Origin: Ligustrum vulgare
Lineage: Eukaryota > Streptophyta > Magnoliopsida > Lamiales > Oleaceae
DNA: 64,000 bases
Direction: 5' to 3'
Assembly: GCA_963555705.1 (NCBI GenBank)
Contig: OY743179.1
Location: 25,112,192-25,176,191, forward strand
Shown here: piece after piece, positions 1 through 10,612 of the stretch
How positions within the stretch are numbered: the first letter of the stretch is position 1
How the letters are laid out: each line of letters begins with the position of its first letter
Translations under genes and position numbers: made by a program
Notes under the pieces: model-generated
What the model was told of the DNA's origin: nothing
Databases searched by the model: none
The model's input: the letters and a program-made list of their open reading frames with translations, nothing else

Positions 1-28
1 GAGAGAGAGAGAGAGAGAGAGAGAGAGA
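1..28. repeat. (GA)n microsatellite
   Basis: Uninterrupted GA dinucleotide run at the window edge; its true left end is outside the window. Confidence 0.95.
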
Positions 29-137
29 TGTATGTTTTCCATGACTTAAGCTTAAACAATAAGATCACAACATCTTCCATTCAATTTTCCCCTAATCAAA
101 TTTGTGTATAATGTTCCCAATTTAAACGTGTCATTTA

Positions 138-141
<4 letters not shown>

Positions 142-193
<52 letters not shown>
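142..193. repeat. (TTA)n microsatellite
   Basis: About 17 TTA units. The poly-tyrosine reading frame that crosses it is an artefact of the repeat. Confidence 0.95.
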
Positions 194-194
<1 letters not shown>

Positions 195-914
195 TTTATC
201 ATCGGTGTGTAGATTTAAAGTATTATAATATGTTATGCTTCACATTGTATGAACTTTGTTCTTTTGCTCATCACGCTACATATAAAACCATGTTTTTGTA
301 AGGCTTTGAATCAAACATGTACAATGAAATTTAAAAGATTTAAAACAATAGGCAGGATCAACCATGTACTTAGATAAAATATGTCATAAGAATTATACAT
401 TTGATGAACGTCATGAATCTAAAATCTGAAATAGGAGGTACAATCCTTGTCACCACGGTAGTCCAATTATCCAGCATTTAATAGAAATCCACACAACGAA
501 CTTGGATCATGGCTGTTGAGATATCAATGTTTGATCACAACTGCTGCGGGATGTCCAGATCCAGTGAATTTCTGCACCGTTGGTTCCGATATAATAATAC
601 AACTCTTGATAATATACAAAGTCATCTTTTTCATGAATATCAATCCAATATTTTCTGGAATATTGATTTGTATGAATTCATAATCTTATTTAGGAAGCAA
701 CAACAAAATATTTTTTTAGAACTTTAAGATGTATAAGGTTTATACTTCAAGATTATTAATACAATATTTCTCTAGAATTTTGTTTATATAAAGTCATGTT
801 TGAAACCATAAATATGAAGGCAAAATTCTTCACCACATCCGACCAAGATCCCTCAAATTTCTAATTTCACCACTTTTTTTAATATAAAAAATAAAAGCAA
901 AAATATCGCCCATT
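194..914. other. Unassigned AT-rich DNA, no gene seen
   Basis: Only short chance reading frames are present. The longest is 72 codons (509-727) and matches no family I recognise. There are no LTR, TIR or splice patterns I can support. It sits directly before the first retrotransposon pol segment and may be the decayed 5' part of that element or older flanking DNA. Confidence 0.5.
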
Positions 915-1290
915 CATCAAAGATTAAAATCTCTTGGCTTTTATGTAACTTGCTTTCAAAATACTCACTTTCTTTGATGATCCGTGGTAGCATTTGAGAT
1001 ATTTAAACACTTATTAACTTCTGAACCTATCATCAAGCAGCCAAATTGGAACATCCGTTTGAAATCATGTGTGATGTATCTAACTATGTTATTGGAGCAA
1101 TTTTATGTCAACACGTGAATTGGTTAACTTATGTGATCTATTATGCAAATAAACCTCTCACTGATGCACAACTAAATTACTCCGCCATTGAAAAAGAATT
1201 GCTTGCTATTGAATTTCTTTAGAATGTTTTGGTCTTATTTGATTGGTTCTCAAGTCATCATTTATTCTGATTATGCTGCATTAAAGTATA
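915..1290 (+). pseudogene. Athila-2 pol remnant, end of RT and first half of RNase H
   Basis: Degenerate Ty3/gypsy polyprotein. The end of the reverse transcriptase is recognisable (KISWLLCNLLSKY, then AFEIFKHLLTSEPII). It is followed by the RNase H start (FEIMCDVSNYVIGAILCQ, then VIYYANKPLTDAQLNYS and AIEKELLAIEF). Frame changes near 1058 and a stop after AIEFL show it is dead. The frame breaks off exactly at 1290, where a Helitron terminus starts, and resumes at 21067 with the next residues of RNase H. In the complete element this enzyme copies RNA into DNA and degrades the RNA strand. The lineage call (Athila) rests on similarity of the residues to that group as I know it. Confidence 0.85.
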
Positions 1291-1301
1291 TTAGTTAATC
1301 A

Positions 1302-1318
1302 CCTGTGCGATGCACGGG
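1302..1318 (-). other. Helitron 3' terminal hairpin
   Basis: Minus strand reads CCCGTGCATCGCACAGG. It is a 7-bp stem with one mismatch (CCCGTGC against GCACAGG) and a 3-nt loop. It ends 7 nt before the terminal CTAA (1294-1291). This is the transposition stop signal typical of plant Helitrons. Confidence 0.85.
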
Positions 1319-2174
1319 AACTCGAGAAGAAATGTCTGGTAAAGAAACAATCTCGATAATAGATGACCCACTAATTAAGATTAAATATACTTATGGTAGA
1401 ACGGACCAATCTAGTATTTCACAATAAAGTGATAGATGGAACTTCCATGAAACGACTTATTAGTAGATAAATAGATCACTTCGGAATGACATATACATCA
1501 CACATCTTGGATCCAGTTCAGTGTCACAAACTTTTTTGTTTTCACACCGAAGGGCTCTTAACAATATTTATGTTATAAAAAAAAAGAGGGCGAAAAAAAA
1601 AATATTTTTCCTTATTTGATTGGATTAAAAAGAAACATTGGGATTGCTGAATCAAAGACAAAAAAAAAAAAAAAGAATCAATTGAAAAATAGAAAGCAAC
1701 GGAGCCATCATAGTATTTTTTAACTCCTCTGAAAGGAAGGGTGGCAATTTGATCATTTATCCATCTGGGTCTGATAGATTCTATTTTCTCTTTCTTCAAT
1801 GAAAGGTAAGGGTCAATTTTATTGTAGATCCGTATGCAATGCACAAAAGATAATGCCCGTACGGTTGTTCAATTCTATCTTTTTTTCCTATTATTCTTCA
1901 AGTTACAATACACACGGGAATATGTTTGTGATAGTGATTTTGATCCAAATTTATGAAAATATGTTAATTATAAATTATATCAAATAAAAATATAGTACAA
2001 TAACATTTTAATATAAAATATGATGAACTTCAAAACTTTAAAAAAGACCAAATTAATCAAAATAGGAAATGCATTTCTGATATTTATAGGATTTTTCTTT
2101 TTTCTTTTTCTTTTTAAAATTGTTTTTCTCTTTCAAAAAATATATTTTAATTTATTTATTATTTGTTTGTTGAA
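1319..2174. other. Helitron interior, no gene seen
   Basis: AT-rich sequence with several homopolymer A runs (about 1576-1600 and 1661-1675). There are small reading frames on both strands but none resembles a known protein. It may include captured host DNA too decayed to recognise. Confidence 0.5.
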
Positions 2175-3536
2175 TGATAGAGCACGTAATTGCTATTTAA
2201 TTTATGATATTTCATCTTACTCCATTGATTTTAAATGCTTAAATTGTGGATATTAATCATTTTTTTTTTTGTTTTGTGGATTATGTGGAGAATTGAGATC
2301 AAATTGGACTCAATATCACAAATTAAAAAGAAGTTTGGAACTCAAAAGTATACAATCAGAGAAGGACTTGGCATAAGACGTGGGAACGCCTTATTGTTTC
2401 AGAAAGACAACAACCTCAAGAAAATTAATGGGCTGCACTAATTTGGATTAAGCCCATCAGCCACAAGACTTCCTGGGAATGAAAAAAAAAAAGGGCTCGG
2501 CACTTGATAAAAGGAGGTCAGCAATAGAATTAAAGGGGAGACTTCTTTGAGAAAAAATAGGTTAAGAGCGGAGCATTAAATAGGGGGGCTGGACAAATTT
2601 TCTAACAACTCTTGACACTTTATCCCAGCAATTTATTGGAGCAGCCACGCATATTCGGAAGGTTTTTTGGGAGTTCGACTTTCTTACTTTTGTTTAATTA
2701 TTTTTTCTTTTAGTTTTTAATTTGCAATGTTTATGAATAGCTAATTTATTATTCTAGTTCAAGAATAATTAAGTTTTGATTGTACAAGAATTGTAAGATC
2801 TAATTAATTTAATTGTTCTTTTACTTGTTTTCTATTTATATATCTTTTGTTTGCATTGAAGTTGTTGTTTTGATTGATTAATACAAAGTACTCGTTGTTT
2901 TAATTGTCAAAACGATACTTGGCCAATTGGGAATCTAAATCCGTAATTGTTTAGGTTTTTTAATACAAGTGGCAAATAACATAGTTGATTATAGACTGAT
3001 TTTTGACTCATGTTATGAAGATATATAATCTAGCTTAAATGAATCACATGTGTGAATTTTTTGGTTAGAATTGATCGTCTCTCTAGAGATTAATTCTATT
3101 GGTAAATTAAATCATAAGATAGTATCTAGGGTTGTTTACTGATTAGAGAAATAATCAATGATCGTCTCTTGATTATCGAGAAAGTAAGGAGAGATAGGTT
3201 ATTAGATCGTATCAATAACCATAACTAATTTAGAAAATGAGTAAAAGATTTTATTTTTGAAACTATGATCAATTCTACGAATCAATTCTGAGATTAACCT
3301 TGAGCTGGATATTTATTTAATTTGATATTTTCACCATTTTAATTTCGCAATTGTTTATTTACAAATTGATTTCACATTAGAAATTCAAAACCCCCTTGTT
3401 TTTAATTTATTGTTTTAATTTTCTCGAAGAATTAAATCTAACCAATATCTGTGGATTTGACCTTACTTACCACTATTACAATCTATTTTTATGAGAGCAA
3501 GAAAATATTATTATTTGTTAGATTCAACACCCATCA
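2175..3536 (+). repeat. 5' LTR of Athila-1
   Basis: Starts TGATAG and ends CCATCA, giving the TG...CA ends of an LTR. The end lies 6 bp before a primer binding site. The same sequence recurs at 6070-6842 and 35973-37169, which fixes the boundaries. A 3' LTR copy is preceded by a polypurine tract at 35957. Confidence 0.87.
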
Positions 3537-3542
3537 AATTTT

Positions 3543-3560
3543 TGGCACCATTGCCGGGGA
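3543..3560 (+). other. Primer binding site, tRNA-Asp type
   Basis: TGGCACCATTGCCGGGGA complements the 3' end of plant tRNA-Asp with two mismatches. This is the usual primer site of Athila and Tat-type elements. It lies 6 nt after the LTR end. Confidence 0.88.
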
Positions 3561-3615
3561 TTGATGTTAATCAGATTTAGTTTTTCATTTACTGTTTTTT
3601 ATTTTTATTTCTTTT

Positions 3616-5190
3616 ATGCCCCGTTGTTCTCGTACAAGTGAATTGCAATACGACCCTGAAATTGAGAAGACAACTCGGAAATTGAGGAAAGAAGCTAAGT
3701 TGTGCAAACAAACTAGATTGAATCTAACAGCCGACCCTACAGATTCAACAACTGATTCTTCTAGTGATTCTGAAACAAAGCAAGAGCAAGCAATGGCCAA
3801 TGATGAAAGAACTTTAAGGGAATTGGCTACACCAAATGAAAATCAATAGCCACTTTGCATTCAGTATCCGGTCTTAGATGTGGTTTTTGAATTGAAATCT
3901 GGACTGATCCACTTGCTACCCAAATTCTGTGGTCTTAAGAATGAAGACCCCTATAGACATCTGAAAGAATTCCACATGGTGTGATCAAGTATGAAACCAC
4001 AAGGAATGACTGAAGAGAAAATCAAGTTGCGGGCTTTTCCATTTTCATTAGTTGACAAGGCAAAAGATTGGCTGTTCTATCTACCACTAGGTTCTGTAGC
4101 TACGTGGACAGGGATGGTCAGATTATTTCTTGATAAATTTTTCCCAGCTTCAATAGCTACAAATATCAGAAGAGAGGTATGTGGAATCAAACAGAGAGAT
4201 ATTGAAACCTTGCATGAATATTGGGAAAGGTTTAAACAACTGTGCACAAGTTGTCCTCAACATGGAATTTCTTAACAATTATTCATTCAATACTTCTATG
4301 AGGGATTGTTACCAATGGAGAGGAAGATGATGGATGCAACTAGCGGAGGAGCTATCGTAAATAAAACCCCAACTGCCGCTAGGGATTGATCTCCATCATG
4401 GCCGATAACACTCAACAGTTTGGATTCAGACAAGACACTCCTGTAAAAAGGGTGAATGAGGTAAATATGTCTTCTCTTGAAAATCAAATAGCAAATCTAA
4501 CCTCTCTTGTTCAACAAATGGCTGCAGGAAATATGCAACAGGTTAAATTTAGCATGTGGGATTTGTGCTGCCACTAGTCATCCAAAGGACACATGCCCAA
4601 CTCTTCAAGAAGATTCATTTGAGCAAGCTAATGCAGTTGGAAGATTTCCAGGCCCATCTTAACCGAAGTATGATCCTTATTCAAATACTTATAACCCAGG
4701 ATGGAGGGATCATCCCAACTTTAGTTATCAAACCAGGCCGCAATTTTAACAGTTCCAGCAATTCCAGCCTAGACAGCCTACACCTCAACCACAACAACCG
4801 TCTTCAAGTTCATGTATGTCTCTAGAAGAAATTGTTAAATCACTTGCAACAATTTCAATAGGAAACGAGGACAGGCATGAAGAATTTGGAGACTCAAGTG
4901 AGTCAATTGGCATCAACCGTGAGCAGATTAGAATTCACAATGCAAATTGCCTTCCCAAACCATTGTCAACCCAAAACAAAATGCCAGTGCAATTACCCTG
5001 AGAAGTGGGAAGGAACTGAAAGAGCTTAGTAAGTCTAAGCTAGGTAATTTGGGAGAGGAAACTGAAAAGGAAGTCATCCCACAACATCAAATCGACCAAC
5101 CTGAAGTACTTGACAAGGAACAACCAAAGATTTTCATGACACCTCCTCCATTCCCTACAAGATTGAGCAAATCCAATGAAAGGATAAGTT
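3616..5190 (+). pseudogene. Athila-1 gag remnant
   Basis: Begins MPRCSRTSELQYDPEIE. The core carries the plant retrotransposon gag signature: LKNEDPYRHLKEFH, then LRAFPFSLVDKAKDWLFYLP, then HEYWERFKQLCTSCPQHGIS, then FIQYFYEGLLPMERKMMDA. In an intact element this forms the particle that packages the RNA. Stops lie after NENQ (3847), within the HLKEFHMV segment (about 3982) and after HGIS (4273), with frame changes near 4388 and 4560 and a stop near 4999. The last part (TLRSGKELKEL, then PPPFPTRLSKSNE) is the gag to protease linker. Dead copy. Confidence 0.85.
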
Positions 5191-6069
5191 TTGGAGAAAA
5201 TGTTTCAGCCATTCTCTAGAAAAAAATTACCTCCTAAATGCAAGGATCCATGTATGTTTACTATCCCTTGTAAAGTAGGTAAAATTAGAGTTGAGAAGGC
5301 CATTTTAGATCTAGGAGCTTCAATAAATGTCATGCCCATGTCTATTTATTCATCTTTAAATACTGGTCCATTGAAAGAAACATGTGTGATTATTTAATTA
5401 GCTGATAGGTCTAATGTGTACCCTGAGGGAGTCATAGAAGATGTTTTGGTTCAAGTAAATGAATTGGTTTTTCCTGCTGATTTTTATGTACTTAATATGG
5501 AAAAAGATGATTCTTCTAATCCTACACCTATTTTACTAGGAAGACCATTTCTTAAAACATTTAGGACAAAAATTGATGTGCATGCTGGAACACTTACAAT
5601 GGAGTTTGATGGTGAAATTATTAAATTTAATATTTATGAAGCCATAAGATATCCTAGTGATGTGTCCCCTATTTATGTTATGGATGTTATCGACCCTCTA
5701 GTACAAAATATTTTTGATCTTAATGATGATGATAAGTTGAATGTTGCACTTAGCAGGTACCTCACTCGTGATGGACTAGAGAGAGCTATGAAGAATTTTG
5801 TGTTGGATTTTGATTTGCAAGAAGCAATTCATGAACTCGAGTCACTCGAACCTATAAGGTATAATGTATCTCAAATTGAATTGCCTATTTCTCACACAAA
5901 ACTTCTTTCTTCTATTGAGCAGGTACCAAAATTGGAATTGAAACCCTTGCCGAACTGAAGTATGTGTTCTTAGGAGAAGGAGAAATGCTCTCGGTAATTA
6001 TTTCCAAAAAACTCTCTCCCTTGGAGGAAGAGAAATTAACTTGGGTGCTTAGGGAGTATAAACAAGCTT
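5191..6069 (+). pseudogene. Athila-1 pol remnant, aspartic protease and RT start
   Basis: The retropepsin fold is visible as CKVGKIRVEKAILDLGASINVMP, with DLGAS at the catalytic position, then TPILLGRPFLKTFRTKIDV about 80 residues later. A stop at 5395 interrupts it, and a frame change at about 5956 precedes the RT leader (VFLGEGEMLSVIISKKLSP). The protein breaks off at 6069, where LTR sequence starts. The protease would release gag and pol proteins in a complete element. Confidence 0.88.
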
Positions 6070-6842
6070 AAATTGTGGATATTAATCATATTTTATATTT
6101 TGTGGATTAGGTGGAGAATTGAGATCAAATTAGACTCAATATCACAAATTGGAAAGAAGAAGTTTGGAACTCAAAAGTACACGATCAGAGAAGGACTTGG
6201 AATAAGGCGTGGGCACACCTTATTGTTTCAGAAAGACAGCAACCTCAAGAAAATTAATGGGCTGCACTAATTTGGATTAAGCCCAACAGCCACAAGACTT
6301 GCTGGGAATGAAAAAAAAAAAGAAATAAAAGGGCTCGACACTTGATAAAAGGAGGTCAGCAATAGAATTAAAGGGGAGACTTCTTGAGAAAAAATAGGTT
6401 AAGAGCGGAGCATTAAATGGGGGCTGGACAAATTTTCTAACAACTCTCAGCACTTTATCCCTACAATTTATTGGAGTAGCCAAGCATATTCGGAAGGATT
6501 TTTGGGAGTTCGACTTTCTTACTTTTGTTTAATTATTTTTTCTTTTAGTTTTTAATTTGCAATGTTTATGAATAGATAATTTATTATTCCAGTTCAAGGA
6601 TAATTGAAATTTTGATTCTACAAGAACTGTGAGATCTAATTAATTTAATTGTTCTTTTATTTGTTTTCTATTTATATATCTTTTGTTTGCATTGAAGTTG
6701 TTATTTTGATTGATTAATACAAAGTGCACGTTGTTTTAAATGTCAAAATGATACTTGGACAAGTAGGAATCTAAATCCGTAATTGTTTAGGTTTTCTAAT
6801 ACAAATGGCAAATAACATAGTTGATTATAGACTAATGTTATG
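6070..6842 (+). repeat. Truncated 3' LTR of Athila-1
   Basis: Direct copy of 2241-3010. It lacks the first ~65 bp and the last ~530 bp of the LTR. The left junction falls at GCTTA, shared by the pol sequence and the LTR; the right end is lost near the GATTATAGACTAATG segment. Confidence 0.85.
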
Positions 6843-7052
6843 GCAATTTTAATCGTGTAATCTGAAGACGGGAGGCTCTCTACCATCATTCAGCCCATTA
6901 TCTATTCCCCCATAAAAGTGAACGATAACATTATATTATATGTCCAAATGTTCTCAATGAAATTCTTAATCCTATCATCTCTGCCGTATAACAAATCTTT
7001 CAAAATAAGAGGATGATCTTCCATAAAAGAAATCATCAATTTCCCTTGCATA

Positions 7053-7806
7053 CAAAAAAGTAGGGGTGAACAAATAAACTGCAAAATCGAACTAAACCGC
7101 AACAAATGGTTTGATTTGATTTGGTTTCAAATGTGAAATGGTTTGGTTCGGTTTGGAAAAATCGCAAATCTCCCTAAATGGTTTGGTTTATATTTCAATT
7201 GTCAAAACCGCAGTTTCAAACAGTCAATCCACTAAATTTTAAAAAAATTAAAAAAAAATAAAATAAAGGCAAACGTTCAATTTAAAAAAAAAATGTAACA
7301 CATTTTTTATTGTCAATAAATCAAGTTTAAGGAGCCAAAGATTAATTTGTTCAAATCTATAACCATTTGAAAATAATTCTTGCTCCTACATTTCATAATC
7401 ATCATCCAAGACATTTTTTTAAAATAAAATTTTTAGTGTAAGAACTAACCACATTTTATTTAAGAAAAATTTAAATGTTTGTTTCTATATAATTAGTTTA
7501 TGTTATCAACATGAATTGATTCACAATAAATCACTCAATTAGAAACTGAATATTATTATTGAGCTAGTTTCAACTTGAAATTTTAGACGAATATGTGTCT
7601 TTGAGCTCACTTTGGAATATACTAATTCATTTGTTGGCAATCCGTGGTTTCAAACCGCACCAAAATGCAAAAAATGGTTTGATTTAGTTTTGTTTAGAAA
7701 ATGATTTGGTTTGGTTTTGAAAAAATCTCAAACCGTTTTAAATGGTTTGGTTTGAAATATTACTACAAACCACTCAAACCAAATCGTGTTCACCTCTACA
7801 ACAAAG
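7053..7806. mobile_element. Non-autonomous hAT element with 8-bp target duplication
   Basis: The element proper is 7061-7798 (738 bp). The 12-bp ends TAGGGGTGAACA and TGTTCACCTCTA form an inverted repeat with one mismatch. The flanks CAAAAAAG (7053-7060) and CAACAAAG (7799-7806) match at 7 of 8 bases, the target-site size of hAT elements. It has no transposase reading frame. Both subterminal regions hold many copies of a TGGTTTGGTTTG-like motif in both orientations, as often seen at transposase binding regions. Confidence 0.88.
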
Positions 7807-8140
7807 TGAAAACTTCGAATTACGACATGTTTTATAATGCTTATCCACTTTCTCCTTGAATCAAAAATCTCTCTTGCAAAATTAATATTTAAATGTAGGA
7901 TCTCCAATGTCCATGTACTTTGAACAATCAAATAATAGATGAAAAAGTTAATAATATAGACCATGCATTTAAAAGATAAGATTCACTGTTTTGACCATTG
8001 ATAATGGAAAACAACACATATAAGAAACGAATTCGATAATCATAAAAAAAAAACTAAAATTATGAGATTGAAAAAGATGCATCAAATTCATAGTATTATA
8101 GGTTTTGAATATTTATACACTGTAATTGTTTTTTGATGGA
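7807..8140. other. Helitron interior, no gene seen
   Basis: AT-rich spacer between the hAT element and the 481 bp duplication. No coding or structural signal seen. Confidence 0.5.
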
Positions 8141-9088
8141 AATTATAATATATCATTGATCATCTCAATTTTCAGTTAAGTAAATTGGGAGACAATTTAC
8201 TTATTGTTGTAGAAATTTAAGAATCATAAATATTGAATTATAACAATTAATATCATGGCATAATTAATTATTTTTTAAAATTTACACTTAACAGTTATAA
8301 TAAAAAAACCATTAATAACTATATCATTTCAAAATAATATAAATAAATTTGTTAACCATTAATGTTAAAGATGTGATATGAGACTTTCTGGAATAAAAAT
8401 TAAATAATAATTAAATGTAATTGTAAATAAAATTATTTTGATAAATGAACTTATATAGAAAAGAACGTTATTATGTGTATGTAACAAAGAACATAAAAGT
8501 AGGATTATTTATAGCAAAATTTAATACAACTTAGTTAAATATTCGATGTAAATGTAAATGTAAATGAAAATTCAAAATTGAATTTGTATGACTGAACAAA
8601 ATTATTCATCCATAAGATTAAGATTATAATATAACATTGATCATCTCAATTTTCATTTAAGTAAATTGAGCGACAATTTACTTATTGTTGCATAAATTTA
8701 AGAATCATAAATATTGAATTAAAATATAACAATTAATATCACGGCATAGTTAATTATTTTTAAAAATTTAGACTTAACAGTTAGGACAAAAACCCATTAA
8801 TAACTATATCATTTCAAAACAATATAAATAAATTAGTTAACCGTTAATGTTAAAAAATGTGATATGAGATTTTATGGAATAAAAAATTAAATTATAATTA
8901 AGTGTAATTGAAAATAAAATTATTTTGATAAATAATCTGATATAGAAAAGAACATTATTATGTATATGTAACAAAGAACTTAAAAGTAGGATTATTTATA
9001 ACAAAATATTCGATATAAATGTAAATGTAAATGAAAATTTGAAATTTGATTTGTATTACTGAATAAAATTATTCATCCATAAGATTAA
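8141..9088. repeat. Tandem duplication, two ~480 bp AT-rich copies
   Basis: 8141-8621 and 8622-9088 align end to end with substitutions and small indels. Shared landmarks are TTGATCATCTCAATTTTCA, CAATTTACTTATTGTTG and ATTATTCATCCATAAGATTA. A third, much weaker partial copy follows (about 9100-9360; it shares GATTATTTATAA and TTTGTATGACTGAAT). No coding capacity. Confidence 0.85.
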
Positions 9089-9360
9089 AATCAATAAAAT
9101 ATCATAATCATTATAAAAAAATTATTTACGTATTAAATGTAATTTTCTATAAAAATACTCATTAATTTAATAAAACGCAATACAAAGTTTTAGATGTACT
9201 AAATAACTAAAAAAATAAGATTATTTATAAAAAAATTTATACGACAATGTTTATTTAGTATTAGATGTGTAATACAACTTCGATATAATTTTGAACTGAA
9301 AATCTTACATTTAATTTGTATGACTGAATACAAATATTTATTTGTAAAATTCAAAACATT

Positions 9361-9939
9361 ATAAGATCAGAATAATTTTATGAAAAGAGAGGTTTAAACA
9401 CAAATAACCAGATATAAAGAAGTAAAATAAATTCTCCACAAAAACTCTTTATAATTAATCCCCATTCTATCATTGGTTGGAAGTATCAGCAATGTGAATA
9501 CAATAAAAACTGAGTTTTCCCGTCAAAACTCGGCCACTTTTATATATATATATATATATACACACCACAAAAAATGATTTTTAATATGCAATATTAATAA
9601 CGTGATAATTTGATTGACAGAATATAATAGTATAACATGTACAACTATAAAAATTAATTGTACGTCGTGTTCCATATAGTTTTGCAAACTAGCCATTTTT
9701 TATTGAGTCTGCGAAATTTAGTGCACACATCTTTACTCATAAAAATCAAATTTCATAGTAACATAACTAATAATAAATAAAATTTAGAGATGACAACACA
9801 ACTAATAATAAGGAAAAAGATTATTTTAAAAAATAAAAATAATGTAGCGCTATTATTCAAAATTCTACTATACTCGAACTTTGATAATTTAATTGACATC
9901 GTATCATAGTAGCACAACTAATAATAAGGAAGATTTTAT
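9361..9939. other. AT-rich DNA with (TA)n and short local repeats
   Basis: Contains a TA microsatellite at 9540-9560. It also has three loose copies of a motif around CACAACTAATAATAAGGA (about 9763, 9797 and 9913), the last next to the CACTA insertion point. No gene seen. Confidence 0.6.
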
Positions 9940-9954
9940 CACTAGTACAGAAAC

Positions 9955-10190
9955 TGGAAAACACGTCGGTTGTAAAATGGAATACGCTTCGGTTGTAGCC
10001 GCAACGCCTATGATGCAGATGCCTAAAGTCTTGACTTTAGGCGTCGGTTGTAAACCACGCCTAAAGTTCAACTTTAAGCGTTGGTTGTAGAAACCGACGG
10101 ATAAAGTAAATTAAAAAAAAAAAAAACAGACAAACAAACCAACTTTGGGCGTCGGTTCTAAATTTAGAACCGACGCCTAAAGTATTTTTT
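9955..10190. repeat. CACTA left subterminal repeats
   Basis: Several direct and inverted copies of CGTCGGTTGTAAA and GCCTAAAGT, including a near-perfect hairpin around CGTCGGTTCTAAATTTAGAA (10149-10168). In CACTA elements such arrays are the binding region of the second transposon protein. Confidence 0.8.
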
Positions 10191-10221
10191 TTATTGCAGT
10201 AAAAATAATTCTCATTATATG

Positions 10222-10440
10222 ACTTGCAATGACCCAGGCTACTGCAAGTTATGACTTGCAGTCACCTGGATGTGGCCTGCGGTGACTCGGGTCACTGCAC
10301 GTCGTGACCTGCAGTTACCTGGAAGTGGCCTACGGTGACCCAGGCCACTGCACGTCGTGACCTACAGTGACCTGCAATGACTCAGGCCACTGCAGGTCCT
10401 AGCCTACAGTCACCTAGACGTGGCATGCGGTGACCTGAAC
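10222..10440. repeat. GC-rich tandem array, ~53 bp units
   Basis: Roughly four full or partial units built on ACCTGCAGTTACCTGGAAGT and GGCCTACGGTGACCCAGGCC, with CACTGCACGTCGTGACC at the joins. Two units are nearly identical. Composition is clearly more GC-rich than the neighbours. Followed by an (AT)n tract at 10477-10509. Confidence 0.85.
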
Positions 10441-10475
10441 ATGCGCATCACCATATACATATATACATATACATA

Positions 10476-10512
<37 letters not shown>

Positions 10513-10612
10513 GACATATACGTAATAAAATTAAATTAAAAACAATTATACTTACAAAATTGTTAATTTAAGATACAAATTAAATATATAAATAAATGCA
10601 AGTTTGATTACG

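Larger units (their letters stand above)
2175..6842 (+). mobile_element. Athila-1, internally deleted Ty3/gypsy (Athila-like) element
   Basis: Order on the plus strand: 5' LTR (2175-3536), tRNA-Asp-type primer binding site (3543-3560), gag remnant, aspartic protease, first residues of reverse transcriptase, then a direct jump at 6069/6070 into a second, truncated LTR copy. Everything from mid-RT through RNase H, integrase and the 3' region is missing. The two LTR copies look about 95% identical by eye over 2241-2980, so the element is younger than Athila-2. Neither end has a checkable target duplication because the right LTR is cut off near 6842. Confidence 0.87.

Noticed and set aside
104..301. 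Poly-tyrosine reading frame
   Set aside because: Produced by a TTA microsatellite; no other coding sign.
509..727. 72-codon plus-strand frame
   Set aside because: No known domain, no splice context, AT-rich surroundings.
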